From contig OY365808.1 of the NCBI GenBank assembly GCA_959347315.1, positions 1,730,107-1,794,106 of the forward strand: a stretch of 64,000 bases of DNA. The letters run 5' to 3'. Position numbers and translations under genes: made by a program. This stretch comes from Bimastos eiseni. Its lineage: Eukaryota; Annelida; Clitellata; Crassiclitellata; Lumbricidae. The notes beneath the pieces were generated by a model. It worked only from the letters and a program-made list of their open reading frames with translations. It was not told the origin of the DNA and did not search any database. The number at the start of each line of letters is the position of its first letter. Positions within the stretch are counted from its first letter, which is position 1. Positions 29,754 to 40,760 of this stretch are shown piece by piece.

Positions 29754-30032
29754 TTATAAATAACCTTAATTGGAAATCTAAAAAGGTGGCTTAGACATAT
29801 TTCGTCAGTTATTCTAGTCGATCATACCTTCCCGGTGTAACTATTAACGACCCCGTGACGATTCGGTGGTAAAATTACTTGTGTTATATTATTATATCAT
29901 GCGTACGAATTGTTTTGAGATAATGTTTCATGAATTTTGAAAAGATTACATAAGCTGTGGTTATATTTTGATTTTCAGAAAAAAACACTATGCTTAAACA
30001 CCTTTGAAATATTAACTACTATTTTATATAGA
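29754..30032 (+). mobile_element. Family B two-ended MITE-like repeat, short
   Basis: Left: attataaataaccttaattg, then ctaaaaaggtggcttagaca. Right: tgcttaaacacctttgaaat and then attttatatagatg. The ends are inverted and both have an outer TATA-like box. The interior shares ctattaacgaccccgtgacg and tcatgcgtacgaattg with 56360-56425. Confidence 0.65.
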
Positions 30033-30094
30033 TGCAAATAAACGTTTATGTAATAGTAACATATATTGCTAGGTAATAGTAACATCCACATTGT

Positions 30095-30861
30095 AAACTC
30101 TATATTGCTCCAGAAAATAAAATAACTAGAACAGAATTAGAAAATTTATTCCAAAATGAAAGAGTCATTATTCTATGAGACATAAATGCACACAGCAAAA
30201 GTTGGGGGTGCACATATAATAATAAAAAGGTCTTATTTTAGAAAAAATTTTAAATGACAAAAAGTTGACAGTATTAAATACTGATCCTATAAATTCTAAA
30301 AATCGTTCAGTCATAGACCTGTCCATAGTGACAAAAGAATTGGCCTTAAATTGTCAAAATTATGTTACTAAAAACAGTATGGGATCAGACCACTACCTGT
30401 GTAATAATACTGTTAATGAAGATATCAATATAGAACCTAGTATGAGAATGCATCGGTGGAAATTAAAGAAAGCCGAATGGAAAGAATTTAAGAAAAATAG
30501 TCAGTTTTTCATAACTGATGGTCTTATTGATGAGAATAATAATGATACTTTAAAAAATATTTTAAAATCAATAACAACATTAGCTAATGAAACATTACCT
30601 TGTAGGGATGCTAATAACAATAATACCCGGGCAGGTAGGAAATGTAGACATATTCCATTCTGGAATAACAAATGCACTGATACCATGTATAAGAGAAGTA
30701 AAGCAAGGAATAGGGCCCTAAAATCGAAGGATTTAGAGGGTTATGTAGAATATAAACACCAGGAGGCAGTAGTGAGAGTGACATTAAAGTTAGAATCAAA
30801 AGCTTGTTGGGAAGATTACTGCTCCGAATTAACTGATCAGACAAAACTAGGAGCCGTGTAA
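30095..30861 (+). pseudogene. I-group element ORF2 fragment (older relative)
   Basis: The segment aligns to ORF2 residues about 100-370 of the intact element. From 30115 a broken frame gives ENLFQNERVIIL then INAHSKSWG. From about 30247 a continuous open frame gives SVIDLSIVTKELAL, MGSDHYLC, HRWKLKKAEWKEFKK, HIPFWNNKCTDTMYKRS and YCSELTDQTKLGAV, ending at 30861. It keeps SDH where the young copy has SHH. The reverse transcriptase is missing: homology stops just before it. Protein similarity is moderate, so it belongs to a different or older subfamily. Confidence 0.85.
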
Positions 30862-31099
30862 GTATTTAATTAACACAATCAATGCAAGGTATTTGAAATA
30901 AAGATTTTTTTAAATCAAAAGCATTAGCCATTCTGCAGCATCTATTACTAAGTCTTGAGATAACTTCTCATCATAAATGCAATAGATACTTGATGCAAGA
31001 AGACAACACTCTCCTCAGCGCACTAGCACCAGATTACGTGTTGAATTACATTTAGCAAATTTAAATTCCCTCACCTAAAATACACAATCGTTAATAAAA

Positions 31100-31515
31100 T
31101 CAATCCATAAGAAACAAAATAAGACCTTCCTAACTATGGCACATTTTAACAATTAATTTTCACACATCAAAAACCAAAAAACTAAATTTGTTTAGGACTA
31201 CATTTACACAACTTTTCCCTTACTAATAAGGTTTACAAGCATGTAAACTTTACTTTGCATACAATTATAACTCAGTAAATTCTTTGTATTAAAATCCATT
31301 TTATATAAAACACATGAATCTTTTAATGTGCTAGATATGTTCTCTTTTCTACAATCTAATAATAACTGGTTAATATTTTCTGTGACATTACACAAACTAC
31401 AATGTCCAGTTTCATGTTTCTTAATTAGAAGAGGTCTTTTAGTTAGATTTACTTTTCCTAATCTTAATCTTGATATTTGAACCTCTAAATGTTTGATATT
31501 TAAGTCTAAAGAATC
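31100..31515 (-). pseudogene. I-group element ORF2 C-terminus, convergent with the preceding
   Basis: On the minus strand from 31515: NIKHLEVQISRLRLGKVN, then CSLCNVTENINQLLLDC (the CX2CX7HX4C finger) and the end NLISKGKVV at 31204. This aligns with residues about 1165-1261 of the intact ORF2. About 100 bp of possible 3' UTR follow to 31100. The reverse transcriptase and RNase H are absent. The fragment points towards the piece at 30095-30861, which is not the arrangement twin priming would give. Confidence 0.8.
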
Positions 31516-31532
31516 TGTGTATCCAAGGTTTA

Positions 31533-31606
31533 ATGACAGCTTATGACAACAGAGGCCGTTGCCGTCGACAGAAATTTGCTTGGCATATTACAGCACTGAC
31601 AGCTAT
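31533..31606 (-). repeat. I-type tail repeat T (minus)
   Basis: On the plus strand it reads agcttatgacaacagaggcc, then gttgccgtcgacagaaattt and gcttggcatattacagcac. It is the cleanest copy of this repeat. Confidence 0.6.
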
Positions 31607-31631
31607 GTTTATAGCATGGAGCTATGAGAGA

Positions 31632-32042
31632 GATTATAGAAATATTGCAAAGTGATTTAAAGGTGTCTAAACTCAGTGTTTTCGGCTAGTAACATAGAAC
31701 AGCAAACACGGCATTTATTGCTTTTCTATGGAGCGCTATGGTTGTAGCCCGTTGCTTAATAACCACCGTGAAGAATATATGACGCACGAGCAATTTAATT
31801 TTCTTAGCCTCTGCGTATGATGGCGAGTGGCCACTCATCCCCAGCTCCACGCAATATTTTTACCAAAAGGGCAAATGAATGAGTATGAGATCGACATTAT
31901 GCAACAGAAGTCTTTGAGAACATACTGCCATAAATATATATTATTCACCTCTACCATTTCTGTGGTCGTCGATAGCACCCAGAGACAAAATGCAAGATTT
32001 AACTTAAACACCTTTAAAACCGTGTACGATTATTTTATATAT
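31632..32042 (+). mobile_element. Family A two-ended repeat, short form
   Basis: Left boundary gatttaaaggtgtctaaact (31654), right boundary aacttaaacacctttaaaac (32001), inverted, with TATA-like boxes outside (attatagaaa and ttttatatat). The interior keeps ttcttagcctctgcgtatga and gagtggccactc but lost about 170 bp against 34496-35130. Confidence 0.65.
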
Positions 32043-33180
32043 TACATTGTCACCTTGCGCTATCATTTTTAAGAATCCTGGCTGAGCGCTGGCGGTATGA
32101 TGTCGTCCACTGCAAGCGGCTGCAGAAATCTGTACAACTACCTACAATCGAAATGCGTAAGGAAGGAGTAGACATCCGTGCTGTGATAGTTTATATCTTT
32201 CGCGAGTTCTTTGAGTCGCTTCAGTACTCGTCACCGACTTCCGTAATTGTTGTGTTTTTCCGTCGTCTTCAATAAAAGTGAACTAATACTAATAGAATAA
32301 TAAATCAGACCCCGTTCAAAAACAGTTAAAGAATTCGAGTCGAACTGAGCAACGCAATTTTTCAAAGGTCTTATCTACTTACAAATTATTTGCTTAAACT
32401 CAACGAAGATTCTATATTCGAAAGTTAGAGAGCTCGAAATAGTTAGAGTAGTGATAGAAGTAAAGGACAGAGATAGAGTTAGGCATAGAGTATATATAGT
32501 TACGGATAGAGTAAGGGTAATGAATAGAGCTTTGACGTTGAGCTAAGGCAGAGTAAGTTAGAAAACCTTAAAAGTCCCTCATAATGGCTTCCAAATGGCA
32601 TTACTTTTCAATGAGAGGCGGCCGTTTGACGATGACGAAGTTGTATTTTGATGAAGGGTCCCAATTTACGACAATTAAAGCCTAAAATTACTGTAAAATT
32701 TCCCTCCACCCAAATCTGTCAATGCGTATAGATCTGTCTCTATCCGTGTATATCCGTCTATCCATAGGATTGCCTCTTTTCAAATCTCCTAAAAATCTGT
32801 CTCAACAAAATGGAAATAATAAAATGGACTAAATAATTGACTGAATAATCGTCCGTGTCACTGCTCTACTCTGATTCAAGTCCTACTTGACATTCTCAAG
32901 GGCACAGAGTACTAACTTGCATAATGAAATCAGAAATTATTTTTTATGAACATTCTCACAGAATAACTTATTTACTTACTCATAAAATTTAGAGGTAGAT
33001 ATGGTAAACAATCATATAACGGAGGAGGTCACGTTCTATTATGCATAAGAAAATAATGGGTTGAAACACATATAGTGAATTACATCCTGTGGGTCCGGGA
33101 AGGCAATTCCAGCAACTCAGTGAAAAAGGATGGGCTTGCCGTTTTGCTAAGGCAAGTAACAAAACGACAATGATCAATTA
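32043..33180. other. Unassigned stretch
   Basis: No gene is seen. A possible polyadenylation-type cttcaataaaagtgaac lies at 32268. Purine-rich low-complexity repeats (agagatagag, ggatagagta) lie at 32440-32540. None has a partner elsewhere in the window. Confidence 0.35.
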
Positions 33181-33195
33181 GAATTATTAGATGCA

Positions 33196-34190
33196 CTGGT
33201 AGTGTCACGCGCGACACTCTGGACGATGGCGCTATATAAAAGTCATCGACCGACAGCTGAGGCGTAGGAGGACTACGGATGAAGCTGTCTACCTGAAACC
33301 TCAGACTGGAGACATCAATGGGTTTCGCCGGAGGCAGACGGCCTCTATACAGACGGCGAGGATTATGCAAATATCAACGGAGTGTCAAGCAACGAAACCC
33401 GACACCTCGAGGCAGACGCCTGTCCCTTCCATCTCTACGACCCACAGACAAGAAATTCATGAATCAGTTGAAGATTTAGTCTGGACCGGCTGATTGACAA
33501 GGATAATGAATAGGGACAATTCCGATACGAATGGCGCAACCCACTAGGCGGTATAACGCTGATAATGAAATTCGATCCCTGGGACCTATTGCGCGTCTAT
33601 GTCACTAACAAGGCCCAGCCAAACAGCCTCTTGTCAAATATTAACGGTACGCCTCTAATGATCTGACGTTACGCTAGAGACGCCAAGATCTGACCAACAG
33701 GTTTTAGGAATAGTTTCAGCAGGTGAATTGTCGTCCAATAGAGATACGAGTTTTGCGTTTGGGAGGGCGAAGGAAATCGCCTCTAGGAGGGTTGATATAG
33801 CGTAGCAAGGAAAGGAACAGGGACTTGTTTCGTAACTGGGGGAGACCTTAGATCGTTCTGACGATAAGGGTAATCAACGTAGTTGGGAACCCCGTCTCCA
33901 ACGTAAACCAGGGTAAACATTTATGAAGGACACTAATAACTCTAGTAAGTGTAGATAGGTTGAGTGATGTGTATATCTACCATTAAATATACATATTAAA
34001 ATCATCCAGCGTGTCGTGTTGCTGACCTTGGTGATTGAGGAAAGAACCGGCGTTACTCTCGTCATCTAGTAGAAGGAGCTGAGGAGAGGGAAACCTGCGA
34101 CATACATCGACGCTTGTTTAGTGAAAAAATTGTAAATGCAATTGTTTAGTATATAGTGTATATAGTGACCGCATAATATGTGTGTGTGAT
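33196..34190 (+). other. Possible promoter or LTR remnant
   Basis: A near-palindrome agtgtcacgcgcgacact (33203-33220) is followed by the TATA-like ggcgctatataaaagtc at 33228 and then about 900 bp of unique, GC-richer sequence. A possible primer-binding-like string tggcgcaacccac is at 33532. This would suit an LTR retrotransposon remnant, but neither a second LTR nor coding sequence is visible. Confidence 0.25.
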
Positions 34191-34344
34191 AAGTTTATTT
34201 AACGACGCATCCACGACAAGGATGACCGCATAATATACATGCGTACGTATAATATAGGGTTATATTATGGTCTTGACATTGCTTATTTTTCAATGAGAAT
34301 CTTATCTTAAAATATCCTTCCCCACCGCTCGTGTGCTTGAATGT

Positions 34345-34455
34345 GATAAAAATGTCTTTAGCGTTGCCCTCCTCTCTTACCCAGATTTTAGATTGGCACT
34401 GCTAAAGCAAAGATCTGTTGGTAGTGGTAGTTTCAATCAATTGACACTGTGGGCT
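34345..34455 (-). repeat. SINE-like repeat S, degraded (minus)
   Basis: It keeps tctttagcgttgccctcctc and agattggcactgctaaag, followed by gtagtttcaatcaattgaca. It immediately precedes a complete family A repeat. Confidence 0.5.
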
Positions 34456-34495
34456 ATGTAAGGTAATCGGACATCGTCTACAGTGAAATAGACGA

Positions 34496-35130
34496 ATTTA
34501 TCGCAAACCTGTAAAAAATTATAAAGGTGTGCAAACTCAGCGGATGCGTCAATTTACTCAATCAATCAAAAGCGCATTCATTGCATTTGAACCGTGTCTT
34601 TAGTAAATAATAATCTTCATAACACATTGGCTGAGAAACAAAATCTTTTTTGATTGAATGAATAATCGCAAAAAGTTACTTCTCTTACTTTGGCAATGCT
34701 CCACCAAGCGATGTTGTCGTTTTACCTTCGGCAACTTAAGGCGCTATAAAAATAGACTGCTGCTGAGTAAATACCGTCAAAAATAAAGAAAGCATGACCC
34801 ACTCAGTTTCCTTGACCTCGGCGTATGAGAGTGAGTTACCATCCGTCTCCAACTCAACGTAATCTTTCCACCGATAGAGGGCACACATTAAAGAGTTGAA
34901 GAGGTTAGTAGACACACTTTAGACATAAACATCGGCTACATTTTTAAAAAAAAACTACTTGAACGTGAAATCTTGTTTTTTTTTCTCAGTGCGCAAAGTG
35001 AAGAAATATTACATCGCTTCGTCGATGGGTGAGACTCACCTTTTTCTAAGGTCATCGATTGAACCTACATAAAAATACAAGACTTTGCTTAAACATCTCA
35101 AAACCCTTTCAACTTATTTACATATATAAA
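34496..35130 (+). mobile_element. Family A two-ended repeat, most complete copy
   Basis: Left end: atttatcgcaaacctg, then attataaaggtgtgcaaact (34520). Right end: tgcttaaacatctcaaaacc (35087) and then catatataaaac. The interior in order: aaaagcgcattcattgcatt, tttggcaatgctccaccaag, gttgtcgttttaccttcggc, cactcagtttccttgacctc, gatagagggcaca and gtcatcgattgaacctaca. Both ends share the boundary motif in inverted orientation, so it can be read as a roughly 0.6-kb non-autonomous DNA transposon. It encodes no protein. Confidence 0.65.
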
Positions 35131-35189
35131 ACGATGATGCAAATCATACAAGTATTCAGGCAATAGGCCTATATAAAACTATTATACAA

Positions 35190-35280
35190 ATGCTTAGCTG
35201 CAAACAACTCCGCTGCCACCCCATCGGTAGAAAGGCCAGCTCAAGGTATAGGCCTATGACAAGGCCATTTAAAACTTTTT
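35190..35280 (+). repeat. Repeat M fragment
   Basis: The strings agctgcaaacaactccgctg and ggccagctcaaggtatagg correspond to the repeat M opening at 63035 and 56828. Confidence 0.45.
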
Positions 35281-35339
35281 GGCAATGGTTATAATGCAAA
35301 TGAGTCGAAATAACGTACTCGCATAAATAAAAATCAGCT

Positions 35340-35610
35340 GATTGAGTGAAAACCATGACGGTTGCTGTTAAATAGCGAGAGAATTCTGTAGCGCTTTGCT
35401 GAAATTGAATCGTAAAACTCGATAGGTTGCTCACTATTTTAGGCTTACTTGACTTTAAATGGGAAGACGCCATTAAAAACCATGCTTATGAATTACTAAG
35501 AATGATCATAATGCATCATGCCCTGTCTGAGAAGCGAATTGAAAATGATCAAATAGTGATTTTAGACACCTTGAAACAGGAATTTCAATATGTTATAAAT
35601 AGGTAAATAA
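35340..35610 (+). repeat. Dispersed repeat N (copy 2)
   Basis: It is the partner of 17275-17550 and ends in attttagacaccttgaaaca (35561) followed by tgttataaatag. The minus-strand frame at 35156-35473 overlaps M and N repeats and is not a gene. Confidence 0.55.
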
Positions 35611-36239
35611 TTATTATCAAATAGGCAATTTTACCGTACATCGTAACAGCCGGACAACGCAAGATTTGCCTTTTGCATGAAAATAGCAAATCTTTACTAA
35701 TATTGAGGTGCTTAACACGAAAATAACAATGAGATTTGCTGATTGGCTCTCGTTTAAGAGAAATAGAGGTCGCTACGTATTAATCTCATTACGCATCGAA
35801 TGCATATGTCATCCATTTAGCAGTGTTGTATTTGAAACTACATAATTATTTGCAACGCATTCCGTCGTGTTGCCATTGACATCCCCCAGGAAGCAGTGCA
35901 TCATTGTCTGATGCAATGCAGGTGAGTCATAACATCAGGGCTTCATGATGGCCGACGACAGATGATGCAAGTGTTGTAGTCAAATGGAAAGTTTTGAAGG
36001 AATGGCAAATCATTTAAGTTACTACCACTTGGCACGTGTTACTAGTGTTATGGAAGTGCAGGAGTATACTTTGTCATGCCTCCTCACTGTGTTAATTGAT
36101 CAAATAATGTCTGGTATACTTGAGAAGAAGACATTTTTGCAAGGCATAAAAAGTCATTAATTTGAGTGTTTGTGAAACAGGCCAGATAAGTGAGATTAGA
36201 AAGAAATATAGCCTTAATTGATGTATTACATAATTATTA
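35611..36239. other. No recognisable gene or repeat
   Basis: It is unique within the window. No frames of interest were found on either strand. Confidence 0.35.
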
Positions 36240-36365
36240 TTATTTATAAAAAAAATTGCAAAGTGATCTTATGGTGTCTAAACACATTTTCCGCACCAAA
36301 TGACTGTCAAAATCGGATTCGTTGCTTTTTTCACAGATCATATTTACATGTAAGTTGATGCAAAA
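36240..36365 (+). repeat. Family A-like left end, degraded
   Basis: Attatttataaaaaaaattg is followed by the boundary cttatggtgtctaaacac (36267) and a worn family A opening (ctgtcaaaatcggattcgtt). No right end is visible before the LINE at 36452. Confidence 0.45.
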
Positions 36366-36451
36366 AGACAAATTGTCACTAACGCTATTCAAAGAGAAAC
36401 GCTAAAGAGGTTGCACGATACTGAGTTACACACAGTCATGAATATATTTAT

Positions 36452-36965
36452 TTAGTTGGAGAATTTATATAGCGCCCCTTCAAGACATCTACTCAGAAGC
36501 GCTCCCGACCCAACCCTGACTAAATAGGACATTCTTAAGATTAGCATAGCACACGGGTGGAGTGTCCCCTGGGCACAAGGCGGAGGGTGACAGGGAGCCC
36601 ATTCCAGGTTGCAGGGCCAGCAACCGAGAAGGCTCGGCTCTCCCTCATGGAAGTCCGAGAGCGAGGGAGAAGAAGCTCGACCTGTAAGGAAGAACGTAGG
36701 GAACTTCGGCGTTGGACACTTAGTGTGGAATACTGTGGTTCCCGCAGGTATTTGGGAGTTGATCCCTCGATACAGCGCCATGCCAATGATGAGACCCGGT
36801 ACGAGATTCGTTGAGAGAAGGGCAGCCAATGAAAGACGTCCCGCATATATTCTGAAGCATGACCAAACCTTGGAATGCGACCAATGAGGTGTGCCGCCGT
36901 GCGCAATACCCGATCCAAGAACCCGACCCGGCATGCAGGGAACCCTTCGTAGAGGATCCACTGTG
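36452..36965 (-). pseudogene. L2-like LINE, 3' coding end and tail
   Basis: On the minus strand the frame 36918-36541 encodes DRVLRTAAHLIGRIPRFG, then MRDVFHWLPFSQRISYRVSS and SRAFSVAGPATWNGLPVTLR: the C-terminus of an L2/CR1-type ORF2. It is followed by the 3' tail gagtagatgtcttgaagg then ggcgctatataaatt. It starts just after the position corresponding to the RT thumb, so it is 5'-truncated. The open frames on the plus strand and the longer minus frame at 36452-36961 are shifted readings of it. Confidence 0.82.
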
Positions 36966-36979
36966 TTAGCTTGACCTCG

Positions 36980-36981
36980 GC

Positions 36982-37027
<46 letters not shown>
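36980..37027. repeat. (TA)n microsatellite
   Basis: About 22 uninterrupted TA units follow the upstream, truncated end of the L2-like fragment. Confidence 0.95.
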
Positions 37028-37032
<5 letters not shown>

Positions 37033-37130
37033 ATTCCTAAGATATATATTCTTATATTTCTTGTGCGCTTTACAAATTTAATACGTAACATTAGCATACG
37101 TATGCATGTATTTATGTATATACGTACAAG

Positions 37131-37757
37131 CTCCCAAATGTTATGTAGTCCTTATCAAGTTAGTAAACACGGCTGTTCAAAAACATAAATAGATTGAAAA
37201 AAGGATAAGGAATTATACAAGCAATAAGCAAAGTAAACCTTAGCTTCAGTCCAAGTCCAGACAATTATAGGACTAAGGTAGATCAATGTTCGTTGCCTTA
37301 GCAATATACATATTATTATTCAACAGTTTAACGACATCCTATAGCAACACAGGCCGTTGACGTCTTTAAAATTTGTTACATTTCAGTTCAATTTCGTATA
37401 TAGTTTTAATCATTTATCTTTCTGTTTTCTTTCTTTCTTTAGTCTTTCTGTTTCTTTCTTTCTTTAGTCTTTCTGTTTTCTTTCTTTCTTTAGTCTTTCT
37501 GTTTTCTTTCTTTCTTTAGTCTATTTGTCTTCTTTCTTCCTTATGTGTTGTTATAGATTCCATTATTATTTAACAATGTAATTTAATTATAACATAATTA
37601 TAAGATATTATGAATTATAATATTAAACCTACAATTATTATTTTTATACATCTATAAACCACTATAATCTGTATGCATGCTACTGAGATAACATGAGTTA
37701 ATTGATATGCGTCATACATAGTTTATACATAGTTCATATTAAGTATGGACAGGACAT
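37131..37757 (-). repeat. LTR-like repeat, split by an I-element tail
   Basis: Segments 37131-37311 and 37714-37757 match 47515-47041 in reverse (for example aagttagtaaacacggctgt and ataagcaaagtaaacc), minus an internal deletion of about 240 bp. The interruption at 37312-37713 is the I-element tail described next. Confidence 0.65.
37312..37713 (-). mobile_element. 5'-truncated I-group element (3' UTR only)
   Basis: It corresponds to 10811-11214 of the full-length element, in reverse, at high identity. It includes four minisatellite units and the attattattcaacagtttaa terminus. It is flanked by the direct duplication atacata (37306-37312 and 37714-37720). The host LTR-like repeat is continuous across the site in its other copy at 47041-47515, which confirms the insertion. 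Confidence 0.88.
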
Positions 37758-38075
37758 CGACTTTAAGGTGTCTAAAGTCGACAGCCGACATCTTGGCTAT
37801 AACCATTCAAAATTTAAAGAATTTTTTTACATTTTGAACCGCAATGTATGTATGCGAATGCAACTAAATGTATGCATACCGCATACATATTTATCTACGC
37901 TCCTTGCATCCCACGAGTTTTTCCCGATTGGAGTGAATGCGTAAATACTGTAAAAAGTAGGGGATAACAAACGTTCTTCGCATTCTGACAGTATGTACAT
38001 AAGACTGCATCTTGTGAGCCTTGGTACATTTGAACAGTGATATATCTTCCCAGCATCAGACTTTTACATACAGCG
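37758..38075 (+). repeat. Dispersed repeat G (partial)
   Basis: Boundary ctttaaggtgtctaaagtcg (37761) is followed by accgcaatgtatgtatgcga and gcataccgcatac, as at 61110-61150. Confidence 0.5.
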
Positions 38076-38710
38076 AATTAGATGTGTCTAGTCTCAACTA
38101 CCTGCGTATTTGTACTTTAAAATGGCATCAATGAAGGAAACTTTAATTGCATTTAAGCAGCGTTTATTGTAATTTTCAAAATCCCCCACTTTTATAATTT
38201 TGCCTTCCCGGAAATTTGAAAAATGGGGAGCACAAATTATCTTAGCAAAAGTCATCTTAAAAGGCCATTGGAGAAACATAAAAAAGAACCTATTTGGGGG
38301 CAGATGAAAGCACCGAGCACTAAAAACACCACTAACAACGACTGTGTGGGAATGCAGACACATTTGTGTTTCCATGCAACTCTCTGCACTTTGCTAACCT
38401 CCAATCTTACAGTGACAATGAACTACTGAATGAAAGGAGGACGATATTCCTCGTATTCCCCGTAGGGGCAAGGCTGACATCATTGGTTAAATTAGATGTC
38501 CAGAGTAAAATCTTTATTTAATGATCTCTATAATCTGTACAGATTTGTCTGAGTTATTCAGGCCAAAGCTAAAACTCGCTTTTTCAACTTCTTTACTTTT
38601 ATTGCCGGTCTTTTAGTTTTACTGACTCATGGGATTTCAACTGGGCTACTCGGTGCCCGAATAAATGCAACGATGTTTTTCAACACCTCTTAAACGTTGT
38701 GACCCATTGA
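38076..38710 (+). repeat. Dispersed repeat H containing a hAT MITE remnant
   Basis: It has left boundary tagatgtgtctagtctcaac (38079) and right boundary tcaacacctcttaaacg (38679). Between them, 38330-38680 matches 39990-40290 (strings such as tgcagacacatttgtg, cttacagtgac and gaatgaaagg). Bases 38178-38320 (aattttgccttcccggaaat, tttgaaaaatggggagcaca) match the hAT MITE at 57785-57920. Confidence 0.5.
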
Positions 38711-39002
38711 TATATAAATTTTTTGATCTTTACATTCAGATACACAAAAAATCACAAAACTATAACAATGTTCAAAATATTTTAATCATAAAACACATCG
38801 AAATATTTTTAATAATTATAGATAAGGAGCATTTTCATGTAAACAAAAAGACTAATAATGCAGCGCAGACAAGAAAGAAAGATCACCCAACTGCGCTGTG
38901 CGAGCGTGGATAAATCCTACCAACAATTACCCAATTGAGGTTTTCTGGTCAGGTAGCAGTTACCTGGCTTACGTTAATCATCGCTGTTATGAATGTCACG
39001 AT

Positions 39003-39173
39003 AACTAAACGATTGAAACGGCAACGGCCTCTGTTGTCACAAGCTGTCGTTAAACCATGGATCCATCCAGCTCCGCCGCTAGTAGTACTCGGCCAGTGCC
39101 AATCCCAAGCCTGAATAAAGAAGGAGGGCGACGCTAATGGTCTCTGTTACCACACAGTGTCGTTAAAATGCAA

Positions 39174-39175
<2 letters not shown>
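39003..39175 (+). repeat. Repeat T fragment followed by SINE S (plus)
   Basis: The strings aacggcaacggcctctgttg and aagctgtcgttaaaccatgg form the end of repeat T. SINE S then runs from 39058 (agctccgccgctagtagtac) to gtgtcgttaaaatgcaac at 39170. Two elements ending in gtcgttaaa are thus arranged head to tail. Confidence 0.65.
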
Positions 39176-39227
<52 letters not shown>

Positions 39228-39228
39228 T
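39176..39228. repeat. (CA)n microsatellite
   Basis: About 26 CA units directly follow the SINE S end, so this may have grown from its tail. Confidence 0.95.
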
Positions 39229-39389
39229 GCGGATTTGATAGACAATCAGGGTAATATCGAAGCAGTGGTCTGTGCTATTACACAGCTCTTTTAATTAATA
39301 GTAATATAGAAATCAGTGTATGGCGTTATTACGATGATAATGCACGTACGATAATAAAAGATATCTACATGTAGGTCATGATTTACAGC

Positions 39390-39870
39390 GAGCAAATACC
39401 AAAATAATCCTATCGTGGGACAAAGGCGTGACCACAGGCGAGCCACATGTTTCTCTCTGCGATTTTAGAATGACCGTCATTTTACACACCTTTGCTAAGA
39501 TATCCATTCGTATCATAAGAAATGGAGGGCGTTGACCACCAAAGGAAAGAGCTGTAAGTGCTGTAATATGCCAAGCAAATTTCTGTCGACTGCAACGGCT
39601 TCCATTGTCAAAAGCGGTCGTTAAACTCCCGGATCCATCCATCCACTTTCAATTTAAATCCTTGTAACACTTCGCCATTAACAGAACATAAACGAGCAAA
39701 TTTACGGTGCTATTGTGGCGATGGTAATTACGTTAAGCCACTGCGCTATATAATTGAAATCCTTGAATATACGACATGCATCCCAATTCAGTATAGTATT
39801 CATTATTTAAATATTTAAGATTAACAATTAACGGTTAAGCACGTATGAGCATTTTTATCTTGTTATTTTA
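39390..39870 (+). repeat. Dispersed repeat P (copy 2) with inserted repeat T
   Basis: The flanks match 19830-20330. Bases about 39535-39650 (ctgtaagtgctgtaatatgc, aatttctgtcgactgcaacg, gcggtcgttaaactcc) are absent from the other copy, so repeat T inserted here later. Confidence 0.55.
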
Positions 39871-39989
39871 ATTCTCTGAGAGGGAATGTTGACTGAGTGG
39901 GATGGGAATATATCTAATAGTTGGGGTGATTACTGGGGCAGACCTGGTGTCATTGGAATAGAACTGATAGGGATGATTTTGCGACTGGG

Positions 39990-40310
39990 AACACAGATAC
40001 CACTAACGAATGCGTGAGGATGTAGACACAATTTGTCCTAATGTCAGTGTCTACACCTTTTGAACCTACCATCTTATAGTGATGATGCCCCGAATGAAGG
40101 CAAGACGATTACTTGCTTATATTGTGTCGATTAACTCAGACCAAAACTAAGACTCGCTCTTTTGATATCTTTTGATTTCTTTACATTTACAGTCAGTCTG
40201 TAAAAATCCGTGACCCCATTCGATTTTATCTTGGCTGACCAGTATTCGCACAAAAAAGCTATTCGTTCATGTATTGACACCTGTAAACTGTGTTAGACGA
40301 TGGCTATAAA
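39990..40310 (+). repeat. Dispersed repeat H (copy 2)
   Basis: It ends in the boundary attgacacctgtaaactgtg (40283) with ggctataaaaat outside. It matches 38330-38710. Confidence 0.45.
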
Positions 40311-40389
40311 AATATTTTGGTTTTGAATGATATGTTTATTTGTTACTGGCTGGAGTTACGTACGTTATGAATATATTACGTTGGTTGAC

Positions 40390-40540
40390 AATCTTTAAAA
40401 GGTGTCTAGCGTTAGAAAAACGTGATCTGTTGCTTTCACCAATAAATGATCAATTAAATTACCTTTTGAATATTGTAATGTAATCTAACAGTTACATAGC
40501 GTCCCACCATGACATCTACTCAGAGATATCTACTGAGATG
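40390..40540 (+). repeat. Isolated left boundary motif
   Basis: Tttaaaaggtgtctagcgtt (40395) is followed by only about 50 bp that resemble family A (cgtgatctgttgctttcacc). The body has been lost or replaced; bases 40497-40530 (catagcgtcccaccatgaca) resemble an L2-type tail. Confidence 0.4.
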
Positions 40541-40599
40541 TCCTTACTGATGTTAAATGTCACAGCTAACAAAGGAAAGGCATCAATTAGCAAAACTCA

Positions 40600-40760
40600 T
40601 TTACACAGTAAGCTGAAAAGAGTCATCAGTGGTGGCCCACAAACAAGCGTTGAGGCAACCAAAGGATTCCCGTCGACAGCTGACAGATGGCATGGATGTT
40701 CAGAGTTTCTGGGCCCAGTTGCATCGATGTGTAGAGCGACAATTGTTAACGCCGATCGCA
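40600..40760 (+). repeat. Dispersed repeat J (copy 1)
   Basis: It is shared with 61985-62135: aagctgaaaagagtcatcag, gacagctgacagatggcatg and tgtagagcgacaa. No coding potential was recognised; the open frames on both strands here (40538-40908) lie within it. Confidence 0.5.

Noticed and set aside
30095..31515. Twin-priming 5' inversion of one I-group insertion
   Set aside because: The two fragments converge; twin priming places the inverted 5' part so that the parts diverge.
33196..34190. LTR retrotransposon
   Set aside because: There is a TATA-like box and a weak primer-site-like string, but no second LTR and no gag or pol. It is kept only as a low-confidence note.
36452..36961. 169-codon minus-strand frame
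   Set aside because: The L2-like protein is encoded in the adjacent frame (36918-36541); this one is a shadow that ends in the tail sequence.
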